DNA of 64,000 nt from Nageia nagi (GCA_050084985.1 JBITNC010000001.1:141546001-141610000); one strand, 5' to 3'; counted from the stretch's first letter, positions 46,560-60,700 are shown. The notes: generated from the letters alone by a model not told the origin. Numbers and translations are program-made.

Positions 46560-49500
46560 TAAATGAAATCTTGTTGGTTCTTTATCATTGTTGTAATTGT
46601 TTCATAAAACTCTTTATTTTTTAGGAGGACCTCCCCAGGTGTCCAAAAATTGGGCATTTGAATAATTTGTATTGAACCCAACTCTTTAGTCAACTTAGAT
46701 ACTTTGGCTACCAATGTATTTACGATCTACTTCTCTTCTTCCACTATTCCTTCTAGAGTTAGGACTATATGGGTCATTAACAATAATGGTTCTCAATATT
46801 CTATAATCACACCAGAATTCTACAAGGTATATGGTTCATTCAATTTCCTTTAGACCTAGTTTGCCTCAACTACCTTCCCTTTTAGAAAAGCTTTGGCTTT
46901 ATTAAAAATGGAATCTTGCTTGATCATCATGTCCTTGGAAAACTATATGAAATAATGGATGAAATATATGTATTTTACATTTTCAACAATATTCATCTAT
47001 AATATTTTCCTCATCTAAGTTACCAAATGTGTGTTAAAAGGTACAAAGCTTATTCCTTGCTAAACTGTGATAAGATGAGCTTCAAAGGCTAGTAATATGG
47101 ATTTAATCTTGGTATTTTCTACTTTATTCCTTCTTATTATATTATCTTGAGTACTCATCTCCTAAACTATTTGCAAAAAATTTGCATCCTTTACACTTAC
47201 TACAATCATTGGCTTTTAATTCTTTATATTCTAGAGCTAGCACTTTTGCCTCCAGCTGGTAAACTTGTGAATCTTTATTTGATCATGTTTCATATTCCTT
47301 CATGATTTCTTTGATTTTCAAGGCTAGCTAGTGCTTAACCTTTTCTACTTATTTTTTAATTTATATTATTTCCTAATCTTTAGCTGCTAATTGAGAATCC
47401 TTATTGTTTACAACTTTTGATGAAGGAGAGACATTCAATGTATGTTGCAATGTTTCAATCTAACTCATGAGGGATTTGATATAAGATTGAATATTTGCTA
47501 GCCTCTTATCCATATTTCTTACTTTTATATCTTTTTGTTAAATTTTCTTTCAAAGTGAGCTGCATCTGAGTTGATCAGGTTGAACCCTCACATTGTAAAT
47601 TCACTTTTATCTTCACAACTTACTTTATCATACTTGATGAAAAATTCCACACTTACCATTTGAGTGGGATCTTATCATTGTTGAGATTATGTAATGATAA
47701 CCATGTGCCCTTTCTTTTGTTACAGGTTAAATATTATCTTCACATGTATTTTATCTTGTATGGGAGGGAGCTCTTAATGCTTTTTCTATAACCATGGGCT
47801 GAATATTTCCTTTATCTTATTGTATTCCTCATATTTATCTTTGAGACTTGGGGCACAACATTTTAGGTCATGATGTATTAAAAGAATAAGGGTTATGTTT
47901 GACACGTGGGTAACTAGGGATAAGGGAATTCTACTACTACCTAAAGAAAATACATTAGTTTAGATACCAGATTCATAGATGGTTGGAATACTAAAGGTGG
48001 TTTTAGGTTTCTCATTTAGATATTTAAGGGATATAGGTTGAGTATCCCCACTAGTTTCACTCTATGTAGTAACATCATCTCTAATTAATAATTGATGTGG
48101 ACTTATTTATTGAATTGAGGATGTTTGTAGGGTTAGAACTTGAATATCCCTTAGGTTTATCCAACACTTTATCTTATTCTCCTTTGTTTGGATGGGGTTA
48201 CCTCTTCTTTAGCCTCTCTATCCTCCATTTATTCTCTTTCAATTTCCTTAGCTTTTAGTCTAATGGCTTGAGATTCAATAGCTTTAATGGCCACTTCCAT
48301 TAATTTTGGCCTTCTTTCTTTAGACATAACCATGTGTTTTCTACATTTTATTTCTCTTGATACTTGTTTATCTTACATGGGCTTCTTTCCTTGGTCTTTT
48401 GATTTAGTAGCTTTTCCTTTTTAGCTTTTTCTTGGTTGGACTATATTTTTTTATAATAATATTTGGTAAATTTTACATCCTAGTCATAGTCCCAAGGGTT
48501 CAATTGAGTCTGACACTTTTTCCTATATTGGATGAATCCTTTTTGGTTTTTTAGGCTCCAAATATTTTTCTTTAATTGGATTTTAGGTTTTTATAAAACT
48601 CTTTCATATTTTCTAGGTTGAAATCCTTATTATTTCTGTAATAATTCATCTAGTCTACCTTGGCAATAAATTCTCCATTGGTTTATACTAAGAAGGGGCC
48701 ATCCTTTACATTTTTTGAAAGTTATTTATACTTAGGTTTTGAGGTTGCATAAAATTTTAGGGGCTTCATATTAATGCTGTTGAGTTTGGTAGTAAAAATT
48801 CCCTAACATCATAATCCTATGCTATGTCAATCTCTCAGAGTTGAAGTTTGAGCATCCTCATGATGATTAGGGGCCAAAAATATTTTTCTTTGATGGTGAT
48901 TCCTTTATAGATAAATAGGCATTTATATATGATTTTATTTACTCTTATGCTTTCTTAGTTTTCTTCTATAAATTCTTTTTATCGAAAATATTCCATGCTA
49001 AACAACCAATCAATAACAAAAAAAGCAAGTTATATAACACTTTTTCCAAATCCATACAATTATATGATGGTGTACTTCTTTGTGAAGTACCAATATCCTT
49101 CAACCATATATGTTCTCAATTTATTTATAGTACTAGGAGAAAGTCATAAAATTGGAGCTCCTTTTATCATTGAAAGTGTGGGACCTAAGAATAATTGTAC
49201 AAAATCATAATAAGAGTTGTCTAAGCTCATCCTATCTATCCACTAGTCTATAGGTTATAGCTTACCATCTTCACCTTTCATTTTTAATTATAACCTAAGG
49301 AACCTTTCTAGGTATTGATACACAAACAACCAACAAATATATGAACCATACTGAAAAGAGGAAAATTGTGTGAGGGTGCTTAAAGTTTATTTGATTAATG
49401 AAGATAAATACTTAGCCCTATTAAAAATTATTACTCATTATTATGGATGTGTAATTACATATGCTAGAACTAATTGGTTCCTAGTTTCTATATGATTTCT

Positions 49501-50130
49501 CCATTCGAACACTATAGCTAGCATTGGAAAAGATAAATTATAAATTGTATTTGAATGCATTTATGGAAGTGTCCTATGTTAGCATGCTAGGGAAAGTGCT
49601 TTCATCATGTTCATTAAAGTAATTCAGTAAATATGGTATGTAGTACATTAGTTTCTCATTCAATATAATATTTTTTAGAGGGATTTCTATACGGAGGGGA
49701 TGAAATGGCTCTACTAGCTTAGGCTACAACGTATCTAAAATCCTTTTACCATGTTCATTTTCACTATAATATTGATCAAAATTTACCTTTGGTTCTAAAG
49801 AAGTTATTAATTTAGGATAGGGGTGACACCTCTTAGGAATAAAATGCATGAGCAATGAGCCATTTAGACTGTACTTGATATTATCTAAGATGATAATTAT
49901 GGAATGATCTAAGGCTAAATTCTTCAAATCTTTGTAATTACCATGAATCTATGTGTTCATAAATTTTTTGTTCAAATCTATCCATTGAGAGGCATTGATA
50001 TGCTTCTTACCCATGATATGTTTGATTCGAGAGCCTTCCTTATGAAATTGTCTTGAAAATATATTACCCTTCTTAACCTTTTAATGATTCTTGGTTGATA
50101 TCCAAGAGCAAGAACAAAAAACTTGCACCA
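46560..50130 (-). pseudogene. Long additional ORF 3' of pol, unit 2
   Basis: Counterpart of 25,000-28,660. The best open stretch is 49,724-49,927 (67 codons) with NIKYSLNGSLLMHFIPKRCH, differing at several residues from the unit 1 copy. Function unknown. Confidence 0.55.
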
Positions 50131-50379
50131 CCAAATTCTTATTTTGAAATTGTAAGAGTGGTGATGATATTTATGATGAGGTGTGTCAATATAATTTTAA
50201 CCCTACTTAGCCATAATTACATGCTTAGGAAAATAAGCCTAATATAGGAAGTAACAAGCTAATTAATATCCTAATTACTTAGCAAAATTTTCTAAATAAT
50301 TATAGTTACATATGGTAGATCTACTAAGTGGTGGCATGTCTCACCTATGATGTGGCATAATATTTCAAATGTTGGTCAT

Positions 50380-51510
50380 TGATGGTGATATGTAAAATTC
50401 AATCATCCATTCATGCTAACTCAAATGCATTGCATTCTTTCTTTCCATTAATTAGGTTGGGTCCCGACCATATGGAATCAAACTTCTAATGCTTATCAGG
50501 ATTTTCTTACTCTTCATCCTATTTCAACACTAGATCTCCCTATTTGAACTCTACCATAGATGATCTATTCTTATCAAATCATATTTTAAGAATTTTGTTC
50601 CTTCTTTCTAGCTTGTAATAGGCTTGATTATGCATTTATTATAAGTGTAGCAATTCATTCAATGCAAAACTACATGGGTTCTATTACCTACACATATCTA
50701 AATTTTGACATCTCATACTATTGAAGTAAGAGTGTCAAAATTGAGGTATGTGTAGGTAATACAACCCTCTTCCCATAAATAAGCATGTAAGATAAGAACT
50801 AATTGATGCTTTATATATGATCTGATTTACCCATAGAGAAAAATAAATCTTTGTGTTCTAACTTCTTTGGTTATCACTAATCATCCTCTTAAGAATTTTG
50901 AGTAAATTCTTATATGTATAATCAACCAAACCATTTCTTTAGGGGTAGTAGTTTGAATATATCTTCTACTATATACCATATTTTACAAAAACAAATTTAC
51001 TTTCATCCCTAAGAATGTATAACCATTGTATGATATCACCATTTACCAAATTTTCAAAATGGATGATGATCTACTCCATGAAATCTATGATTATATCTTG
51101 AACTACATTTTTGGTCATCATGACCTCTTGTCATCTTGTAAAATAGTTAGTAGAAGTTAAGATAAACTTGTGTCCAATTAAAGAATTTGGATTTATCACC
51201 CCTATAAAATTGAGTTTCAACTGTTGAAAAGTCTCTTTTACCATAATCAATTGTAGTGACATAACAACCACCCTCCTTTTCCTTACATATTATCAATATT
51301 TCTCATATTCTTTGGTCACCTTAAAGGATTCTATGTAGATATAAGAATAATAATATCTGGCTTGAAGAAGTTTTTTCATGGTTGTGTAACCTAAGAAATA
51401 TGATCCTCCCCCAAGTCTAGAATGAAAGTCTTAAAGGACCCTACTAACCTCATTGGTATATATTCACCATAATAACACCACATCATGATTTTATCTAAAT
51501 AATATATTAG
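50380..51510 (-). pseudogene. gypsy integrase remnant, unit 2
   Basis: Counterpart of 28,900-29,990, with the same core blocks in minus-strand translation (VKETFQQLKLNFI near 51,230, the NVQD-I--FM block near 51,090). More stops than unit 1 across the core. Confidence 0.75.
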
Positions 51511-51559
51511 ATATATTTGGGTTTTATATATGAATTAAGCCTAAATATTCTCCTTTGTT

Positions 51560-52520
51560 AGTCATTCAATTATCATGAGAGTTTACTAATATTAAAATAC
51601 TTATTTATCTATGTGACCCAATCATTCTATTTATTGATTACCTTTGCTTCTCTTTCACATTCCTTTTGCATGTATACTTGTTCAAAAGAGGCATTGAATG
51701 CTAATTGTTAGTATAATTATCTTCCCTTCATGATCTTCGTAAGTTTAATCTCTACACAATATTTCAAGATTTTGGCAATCCATCTATCTCTTCCATCCCT
51801 TATTTCTCCTTGTAGAATGTAACCTTGCACATCCATATGGACAATTAGGAAGAATATCTATCTCAATGATACATAGAGCTTGAACTTGATTGGATATTTC
51901 ATCATGGAAAACATCCATTTTTCTATTAAATTGCATCTTTCTTTCACATCATGTAAAATCTAACTAAAGAATACAATATGATGTTCATTATTATCACTAT
52001 TCTTTGGGGTTAATATTGTAAAAAAACTCTTTTCTTTCCTATAAGCATACAAGGTAAAGCTTTTATTGTAATTTGAATTGACCAATATAATATCTTTGAT
52101 GATGTGTCTTTATTTTCTCAAATGTGTCTTTCAGCTTAGGTGTCCAGATGAAAGGGACACCTTCTTTTAATATCTTTGTGATAGGCCACACTATTTTGGA
52201 AAAATTATGTATGAATCTTCTTAGGAAGTTAATTTTCCCAAGGAATGATTGTATGAATTTATTATTACAAGGAAATGTAAATTTTGTGATTGCCTCAACC
52301 CTTTCTGTATTTATGGACCATTATCATTTTGAAGTAATACAGCCTAATAATTTCCTTTCATATATGATAAATATGGACTTCTTGAGGTTGATAGAAATTT
52401 TGAACTCTTGACATCTGGAAAAAACTTGTTGGAGATATTATAGGTGATGTTTCTTTTGATGAGAAAATATTTTCACATTATCTAAGTAAACCAAGATAAT
52501 TTTAGTGATTAACTCACCTT
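51560..52520 (-). pseudogene. gypsy RNase H and C-terminal RT remnant, unit 2
   Basis: Counterpart of 30,050-31,010. It keeps LVYLDN near 52,490 and the NKFIQSFLGKINF-type block near 52,245. The join between linker and mid-RT at about 52,530 is the same as in unit 1. Confidence 0.8.
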
Positions 52521-52529
52521 AGGTATTTA

Positions 52530-53390
52530 TAATACCAATGTATAATTCTTGCAAACTCTATATAGATTTGGATGATATTTTTAATTTCATGAAGGGTATT
52601 TCAGGAACCAACCTTTAGAATTCTTCTATGATAAAATTTTATCTCTTGATAGCTTATCTTATTGAAAACCATTCCTCTAACTCTTGCTTAATTATCCCTA
52701 TCAAATAGCCTTTCAAAGGCAAAGAAGTCCTTAATAATCAAATTATTTCTCAATTGTAACAAATACTCTTACCTAAAAAATTTAGTTAATGATTATTCAT
52801 CATTTGAGCACAACATTTGTTGAACCAAGAGTTGATTAATCTTATCACCATCTTGAAATACCTACTAAAAGTAATCATTGTTTGGGATTGAAGGTTTGAA
52901 TATTAATTGGAATCCTTTCTAATTGAACTAGTATTCTATGGGATCAAACATAGTTCCTCTTTGATCCAAAGAATTAGTAACGCTATTTTCTTTTCTTAGA
53001 ATGGTTTTGAAGTTTAGAGCATCAAACTTTCATGCAAGTTCCAAACTCTATATCTATAAGCCTTTAAGTAATGATGCCTTATTGAACATCTTTTGATCAC
53101 TTGATTTATTATTAGGCTTGAGTCACCAAATATGCTTTGGCATTTAATCTTCATTTAATAATATATTAAACCATAAATGAAATACCTATAATAGGAAAGT
53201 AGAGGCCACATGAGGTTTAGAAATTGAAATTAAAAACTCTTTCTATTTTTTGATAACTAAATATATTATAGTAATATGATCAAGGTTAGGATTATTGGAT
53301 GAAATAAGGATGAATTCAACCTTAAATTTGATGATTTTTAAGATATAAAAATTGCAGGATTTGTCTAATGAGTCTAGAATCTCAACCTTA
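52530..53390 (-). pseudogene. Archaeal-type RNase H and linker, unit 2
   Basis: Counterpart of 31,015-31,900. The minus-strand read retains a FGDSSLIINQVIK-like block near 53,110 and the linker. It confirms the aRNH-before-RT order before duplication. Confidence 0.6.
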
Positions 53391-55685
53391 CAATTTGATT
53401 TCTTGAATTCTTACTAAACCTTATTATTTTGGTACGAAATTTACTATAATTTTATATAATCAAATAGTCATAAATTTCTTAGTATATCAAGTTCAAAATG
53501 ATAATATCCAAAGGTTTATAAGCATGTAAAATAGGGTGATTATAGCTACTAATAGCTTTTTGATGAAATTAAACACAAAAGAGATTAATGAATTGAAATG
53601 ACCTTGATACATGTTTTTATATATGTAATTATAAATTAAAAAAAAAAAAATAATATTATATAACATCATGGAACTCTCTCCAATATTTTAAATCATTTTA
53701 TATACATAAATGAGGATTTGTAACAAATTAAAAATTAAAATTAGGTCTCTAAGATATTTCCCCTTCGAAGATGTGGTGGTAGGAATGAAGGCCACATTTC
53801 CAAATTGATAAAAAAAAGATATTCATATTTTTTAAAGATATGTCCCTAAAATGATAATAATATTAATGAATATCATGAACTTATTATTTTGTATTTTTAT
53901 ACTTTTTATTCCCTTTTAATTTTTGAGAATGGTTGTAGATCCTTCTATGAAGAAATGAATTTGGAGCAAAAATGAACATATAAAAATTACAAAGGAAGAT
54001 CCCAAAAAGTAATTTAGATATTGATGATCATTTGTGCCATTCCTATATGGTGATGTAGATATTAGAAAATCTTTATAAAGATCAAAAACCCAATACTTGT
54101 AGTGAATATCATAAATAAGGATGAACAACTTAAAATACATGAAGAGCTAAGAAATATATATGAAATGATAACAACACCATATAATGCAAAATTTGAAGAA
54201 CATTAATAGTATGAATATCTTGAAAATAATGAAAAATGTAAGAAATATATAATATATCAATGAACATAAGCTAGGAAAATATTCATTCATCACAATAGTA
54301 AACATGAATAAAAACTAAAGAGCTAGAGATAAAGAGCATCTACTTGAAGGATATAAGAGGACCTCATTTATGGCATCATAGTACATGAATACTTAGAGGA
54401 TATTATATTCCTTTGAATATTAAAATTGGTTATGATGATGCCCCAATTGAATATTTGGTAATGATAAAGATTTGAAAAGTTAATCAAATCCCAAAATATA
54501 TATATGTAAATAGATAATTAGTAACATTTCATTATTATGGGGTTTCCATGATTTAGCTTTAAAAGCCTCAATGATAAAGGAATAATAATAATTATTATTC
54601 AATTATTGAAATAATTTGACAAACATTCATATTGATCAAATTCATTATGATATGTTATAAAATAATATTTTTTAGTGATTGAAAAACTTTGACAAGAAAA
54701 AACTTAATATACCTAAGTTTTTACTTTTCTTTTTTATTTATTTTGAACCTAAAAAGAGTTATTGAAGTTGGAAGATTAGATGGAAAATTTATTAAGAGAA
54801 TTATTTTATTCCTTATCCATCTTTGATTTGAAAGTCTTCCTTAGTTTTTTTTATTTTAAGTATGTACCTTTCCGTCTCATTTGAGAATTATTTTTTGCTT
54901 GATATTAAACCTATATAGAGAAAACAATACTATTTACAATATATCAAAATCATATGTTTCATATTTATTTTTATTCATTTTTATTCTAATATATCTAATT
55001 TCTTAAAAAAATTTGACACATAGATCCATGATTTTCTAAGTACTTTGATTTCCTTTCTAGCTAACATTTTAAATAATTCTGAAATTTAAATTAACCTAAT
55101 TGGATTGGCTTAAAAAGAAACAAACTTTTCCCACTAATCCATTATCATTACAGATTTCATGATAATGCTTACATTTTTAGTATTTTATAGAGTTTTTAGA
55201 AAAAATTCAAATCTAAATAAAAGTTATTTATTATACGAATTCAATAAAAATTTACATTTTTAAGAAAAAATGAAATTCATGTTTATCAAAATTATTTATA
55301 ACAATAAAAAAATATAATTATATAACTATGTGTTATAATAGACATTATTTTTAAGAAAAAAAGAAATTCAAGTTTATCAAAATTATTTATAACAATAAAA
55401 AATATAATTATTTACCTATGTGTTATAATAGAAATATGAGTAACTAATATGTAATTGAGTATGCCAAGTAATAGGCATCTTAATATATTTAACATATTTG
55501 GAAAGTTAAATTTATATTTTATGAACCATTTGATATTCTATAATATTTATTCAATACTAACAATATCTCTTCAAGGCTTAAGAGTTAATCTAAACAAGAA
55601 CTTACATTACAATAATGTATAGTTGTGGTCCCATATAGTATTTTGACTTTTAAATATGCCTTATGTCATCAATTACTTACTAAAC
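53391..55685. other. Non-coding region, unit 2 counterpart of 31,900-34,355
   Basis: Includes the near-identical patch (53,447-54,120) and a two-copy minisatellite (55,260-55,430). No gene recognised. Confidence 0.55.
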
Positions 55686-55689
55686 ATGA

Positions 55690-58060
55690 TATATAGTTAA
55701 TTATATAATCCTTGATAAATGATGAACCTGTTGGTTACAATGGATTCACCTATGAATTTTGTAAATCCTTAAGGAATATTGTTCATCAAGATTTATTTTA
55801 GATTTTTTAAATGTAATTCATACTAATTCTAAGGGGACTCAATTATTACAAGAGTAATATTATATTAAACCCAAAATATAGAGATTCAAAAGAAATTAAT
55901 AATTGAAGGAATATTAACTTATTAACTATTTATTTTAAAATCATTACTAATGTCTTAATTCTCTACCAACATAACTTGCTCCTACTAATTATTTATCTTG
56001 AACATTAAAATTAGGTATATTTTAGACAACAAAATTGCTATATTGAAAGGTATGGAATAGGCTTGAACCTTTTAATATAAAGTATTATCTCCATAACTTA
56101 ATTCTACTAAAACTTATCACGATCATATAGAGTAGCATTTCTATCATCGCAATGTGATAGGCTTTGGGATTTCGTAATCTTCATCCACTCTTTAAAGATA
56201 CTATTTATACATGCCATTTCTTTCTTAAACATTAATAAAAAAATATTTTATGAAAATTTCAAATCTATTTGATAGGTTATTCTAATTGATCCAACATTAT
56301 ATATTTTCTTGGTAAAGGGTTTTGGGTATTTAATTGCCTATATAATTTCTCATAGTTTTGTTAAGGGTATATCCCATACCCATACTACACAACAATTTGT
56401 TAGTAACTATTTTAGAGATAGTTCCTTTATTAACCTAGTAAATAATAGGACTAATGCCAAATAATCATTTCAATATCTAAATACAATTTGCCTAACATTA
56501 GCTTTAATTTTTAAGGGTAGTAGCCACAAGGTTATCTTGAATCCTTCCTCTATAAATATTTATAACTTAATGGATTTAATTATAAATTGATTGACCATAG
56601 TAATGTTTTTAGATTTCTTGAATTCTCCATTGTATTCCAATCTTCCTCATGTGAGCTTATCCAAGTTGAGCAATTAATATATAAGTTATTGTCCCTAGGT
56701 TTCAAATTCCATAGCTTCAAGTTTCTTACAATAGTTTATATTTAGTATTCTTGTTATCAAGATTCCTTCAAAACCTCATATTGAATGATTTAAAATCTTC
56801 TTCAAGATTTTTTATGAGAAAATTTAAAATATAAGAAAGGATACCACCATGTTACATGGTAAATCTATTTTCTCTCATATGATATTGGAATCTAGATATT
56901 TTTCTTTTGGATATTCATTAAAAATGGACTTTCCCTTTATGTTAACTAGGTCATTTAATCCTTAGTGGGAAATGAAAAATGGAAAATTCTACATCACTAT
57001 TATGTTGCCTCATGCACTCTATATGGTCATCATGCTTGGGAGGGGGTTTGCATGTATAACACTTTAGCTTTTAAGGAGCTGATTCAAATTTAGACTGACT
57101 TCAAGGAAAAGAGTATTTACAAAGCCTAGGAGGCCATCACACCATCATTAATTTAGAATCAAAATGGATTTCATAATAGTTTATCAATCATTGATCAATT
57201 ATTATAGAGTATAATCATTTGCAAGGTCCATCCACTAGCTAAAGTCTCATGGATTCACTCTTTAAAATTCTTTTGCCATGGAATTCAAATGGTTTCATAT
57301 TTCTCTTTCAAGATCAATTCAAAAATAATTTTTAGGATTGAATCCAAAGCTAAATTTAGATTAAGTAGCTAGGATATTGAATCCTTCCAAATAATAATGG
57401 ACTCTATTCCTTCATAGATGCATCACAAATTAAGGTCAAATATTCCCAATCCTTTTCAATTAGAGATGACTTCTAGGTATACTTTTTTTTAGATATTAAC
57501 TTAGTAAGGGATTTGGAAGGTTCTTTCCATATCTTTCAAATATCCAAAATCTCAATGATAAGTGGCTCAATTACAATTTAATAATCAAATTTAACAATGC
57601 ATATTCTAAATAACCTACTTTATTTGGTGCATTATATATCAAGGTCTCCCCATTCATTATAGATTAGCTCATTTAGATATCACCAACCTATCATACCTAT
57701 TATATGCATTATAAGAAAATACCCATTATATGCATTATAAGAAAATATAAAACATCTCCTTTAGTTTTTCCTTGTAGATTAATCTATACCCAGACGTATA
57801 TCCATGAATTTTTTAGGCCATTCACACCTAAAAATATTTCTTGGTACATGACTCTTTTGAGTGATTAAATCAATATGCTTTCCCAATTCACTACACTATC
57901 CCAAGCATTTGAATGGAATATCTACTTGATATTTGAAAATATAAAAATATATCTATCTATGTTGGAGCTACTTTTGATATCCATATTTTTAGTGAATACC
58001 AATGCTTAAATAAGCTCTAATGTATTTTTATAATTCTATGTCTCAATGAAAAAGGTGATA
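55690..58060 (+). pseudogene. LINE (L1-type) reverse transcriptase remnant, unit 2
   Basis: Counterpart of 34,360-36,620. It keeps a stretch lost from unit 1 (about 56,000-56,065) that reads LDNKIAILKGME, fitting the LDN-x-x-x-x-x-EG-x-EWA block of plant LINE RT. This supports the family call and shows that unit 1 lost it by deletion. Confidence 0.7.
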
Positions 58061-58889
58061 TTAGAGTTGTCACACTTATGAACTATAATGTATTATTAGG
58101 TCAATACCTAATGTATGGTGTATTGCATCCTACTAACTTATTTTCCATATTAGATCCGGTTTTGAGGATGATGTTGATCTTGAAGGTAGAGTCAATATCA
58201 AAGAAAAAGCTCACAAGATCTCCACTAAATCCTTTAGCATAGATATGGGTGTTAGAACTACTCAATCACTCATTTTCCTATCTGCCTAACAAGGGAGCCT
58301 AGGGTTGGCTCAATAGTAACATGTTCTTATATGTTAGCCTTAGAGGGATGTAAAAGACAATTAGATGGCTAAACCTCCTAGTGAAAGTGGCAACTTAGGA
58401 TAAAATTTTTTCCTAAACACTCATGATCTTCCTCTTTAGAAGGGAACCTTCTTGATCGTGATCCACAATCTACACTTAACTTTATTGCAATTTTTGATAC
58501 ACAAATAAATCATGAGTGTTATATTTCATTTAAAATATATTAGCTTTAGTTGATTGGCTTTAAAACCAAACATAAACTTTGAGATGTGATTTTCTAACAA
58601 TTTTTTTTTAAGGAAATATGTGAATTCTACACAAATTGATATTCTATGATCAAAATGTATCGAATATATACGACGGTAAATTCAAAGTTCATCCAAATGC
58701 AACGCGATTGTTTTTAAAATAAAAAAAATGTACATGGATACAAATAATGTTTATTGTATCGATTTGCATTTCACGTAAGTTGCATTTGCTTCTACGCAGA
58801 ATCGAAAAGAGCTCTGAACATTCAAGAAAGTAAGAGTGGGCACAAAACAGGAACCTGTGTTAAAACATTCAAAACAAGAATTATCAACT
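58061..58889. other. Upstream region of the second NAA10-like gene
   Basis: 58,061-58,640 is the counterpart of 36,620-37,220. 58,650-58,889 is specific to the gene's 5' flank and resembles 19,500-19,665, including the final 40 bases before the ATG. No promoter element was assigned. Confidence 0.45.
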
Positions 58890-59378
58890 ATGGTTTGCAT
58901 TCGACGAGCAACCCCAGCCGATTTGCCTGGAATGGAGACATGCTCTTGGATATGCCAAAGTGAGATTTACAGCCGAACACTTTATGCCCAGTACCTTCTT
59001 GCCTGGCCTCAGCTTGCATATGTGGCCGAGGATCACAGCAACAAAATTGTGGGTTATTTGCTTGGGATGATAATGGACCCATTGACGAAGAAGAAGCACA
59101 ACATTGAGTGGACGATTCCGCATGATATTTTTGGGAGGATCATTTCCCTGGCGGTTATGCGCCCTTACAGAAAGATGGGCATCGCAACAAAGCTCTTGAA
59201 CGTGGCTCACAACGACATGAATTACGTTTTTGGAGTGGAGTATGCTGCACTTCGAGTCAATTCCATCAACAGGGTAGCACTCATTCTCTTTCAAGAGATG
59301 GACTACAAATTTTTCATGAAAGTACCCCACTTATTTGGTGACGACGAGGATGCATATGTGCTGCTCAAGCGATTGTAG
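58890..59378 (+). CDS. NAA10/ARD1-like N-terminal acetyltransferase (162 aa), intronless
   Basis: A NatA-type GNAT acetyltransferase. It begins MVCIRRATPADLPGMETCSW, then E25/Y27 (QSEIY), LLAWPQLAYVAED (36-48), SLAVMRPYRKMGIATKLL with the acetyl-CoA loop RKMGIA at 94-99, NRVA at 127-130 and DEDAY at 152-156. In place of the acidic insertion of the 19,666 gene it has a shorter, partly basic loop (about 62-80, with TKKKH). It stops right after the core domain and lacks the acidic C-terminal tail common in NAA10. The ATG at 58,890 is supported by the matching start in the other copy; the frame stays open upstream to a GTG at 58,836, but that extension has no homology. Coding composition is clearly richer in G+C than flanking DNA. 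Whether it is expressed is unknown. Confidence 0.82.
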   Translation: MVCIRRATPADLPGMETCSWICQSEIYSRTLYAQYLLAWPQLAYVAEDHSNKIVGYLLGMIMDPLTKKKHNIEWTIPHDIFGRIISLAVMRPYRKMGIATKLLNVAHNDMNYVFGVEYAALRVNSINRVALILFQEMDYKFFMKVPHLFGDDEDAYVLLKRL

Positions 59379-60700
59379 TTCAAGCAAGATGATATAATAT
59401 CATGACCAGCACAGTTAATTAGGAAGGTTTTTCTTCAAACAATGATAGTGATTAGCAATTTAGCAGGCTTTTCATATTCTACGGGTCTTGATCTTGGAGG
59501 TGTTATTAGATTCAGGAGCTGTTTCTTTTCTTGCCGCTTTGGTTGTAAATGGTAAATAGTAAGTTTATGTTGTTGCATCATCTCTGCAGTGTTTCTTTAA
59601 TAGACTTGAGCATATCCATATCTTAAAAATGCAATCATCTTTTGTGGGAATTGGTATATCTGTCCTTCATGTTTTCAGTTTTGAAATGTGATTCAATTAG
59701 TCTGTTAAAAGGAAAATGAAATGGATAATGGGTGGTTGAATTCAGCATTTCAATACTATTATATAAAACTAAAATAATATTTCTTTTGCCCACAACCTGT
59801 GAAAGATTATGAGCACATTTCGTGTAGCCTGTAAGAGACTAATATCTTGTTTGGGTCTCCGTGAAGAAATAGCTGAACAAATCTATGTTTAACCATGCCA
59901 ATTCTGAAGCATTTTACTTCAATTCCCATTTTTTGGAAATTCAATTGTCATTTTATTCCACTGTGTTTAAATGTTTCCACATACAAGATAAACATACATG
60001 AACGAATGTATCCATTAGTCTGGATATATTCTTTCATGTGTATGGTGGTTCTTTTACATTAGATATTATAATTATTTAGGTGACTTAATAAGTTATGTTA
60101 TAAATAGTTATTTGATATTTTAAAAATATTATATAATTATGTTATACAATATTTGTAGTTATTTCTCATTTTTAAGATGTAAAAAATGTAATTTTTGTAT
60201 ATGAATTTTGATTCTTAGAATGTTGATATTTTTAAGATAATTAGAGATTGAGAACATTCATTAAAGTGAAATAAATTATAAGAAGAAAGATTTATTTGGT
60301 GATTAATATTAACAAGCTTTTTATCAATTTATTATTCAAAGAATGGATTAAATTTCATGATATCATTCTTATTCAAAGTAACAACTTTGATGCATTATAT
60401 GATCAATTGAAGGAAACAAATATAAATAATATTAGCCCTATAATTATAATAATAGAACCAAAGTTATAACACCATCATTGAAGTTATAATAGTAGTAATT
60501 ATAGGGACATTAAGTGCACATAACTTGATAAAATCTTGTATGGTTAGATGAAGTGATTTCCAATAGCATATAGAATAAAAATGATGTAATAAAGTAAAAG
60601 CTACATCTTCTAGAAGTTGGCAATAGTGTCTAGGAAAAATGTAGGTATAAAACGAAAATTTACATAAATATGGATGATATAAAATGGCCTTTTAGATTCT
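59379..60700 (+). other. 3' flank of the second NAA10-like gene
   Basis: Similar to 37,418-38,230 and 20,248-21,560. The conserved block is at 59,812-59,882. Around 60,245-60,640 it resembles 21,185-21,560, which shows that both NAA10 loci share more than 1 kb of downstream sequence from an older duplication. Confidence 0.65.

Larger units (their letters stand above)
44694..53390 (-). mobile_element. Tat-like Ty3/gypsy element with post-pol ORF, unit 2 copy
   Basis: Collinear copy of 23,100-31,900. It carries the same domain order and the same internal RT deletion. Its own stops and indels differ from unit 1 in places, as expected for neutral decay after duplication. Confidence 0.8.

Noticed and set aside
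58836-58889. Upstream in-frame extension of the second NAA10-like gene from a GTG
   Set aside because: No homology before the ATG at 58,890; plant genes rarely start at GTG; the other copy starts at the equivalent ATG.
58884-59330. Minus-strand 148-codon open frame across the second NAA10-like gene
   Set aside because: Shadow of the acetyltransferase frame; similar shadows occur over the other copy because the coding sequence is conserved.
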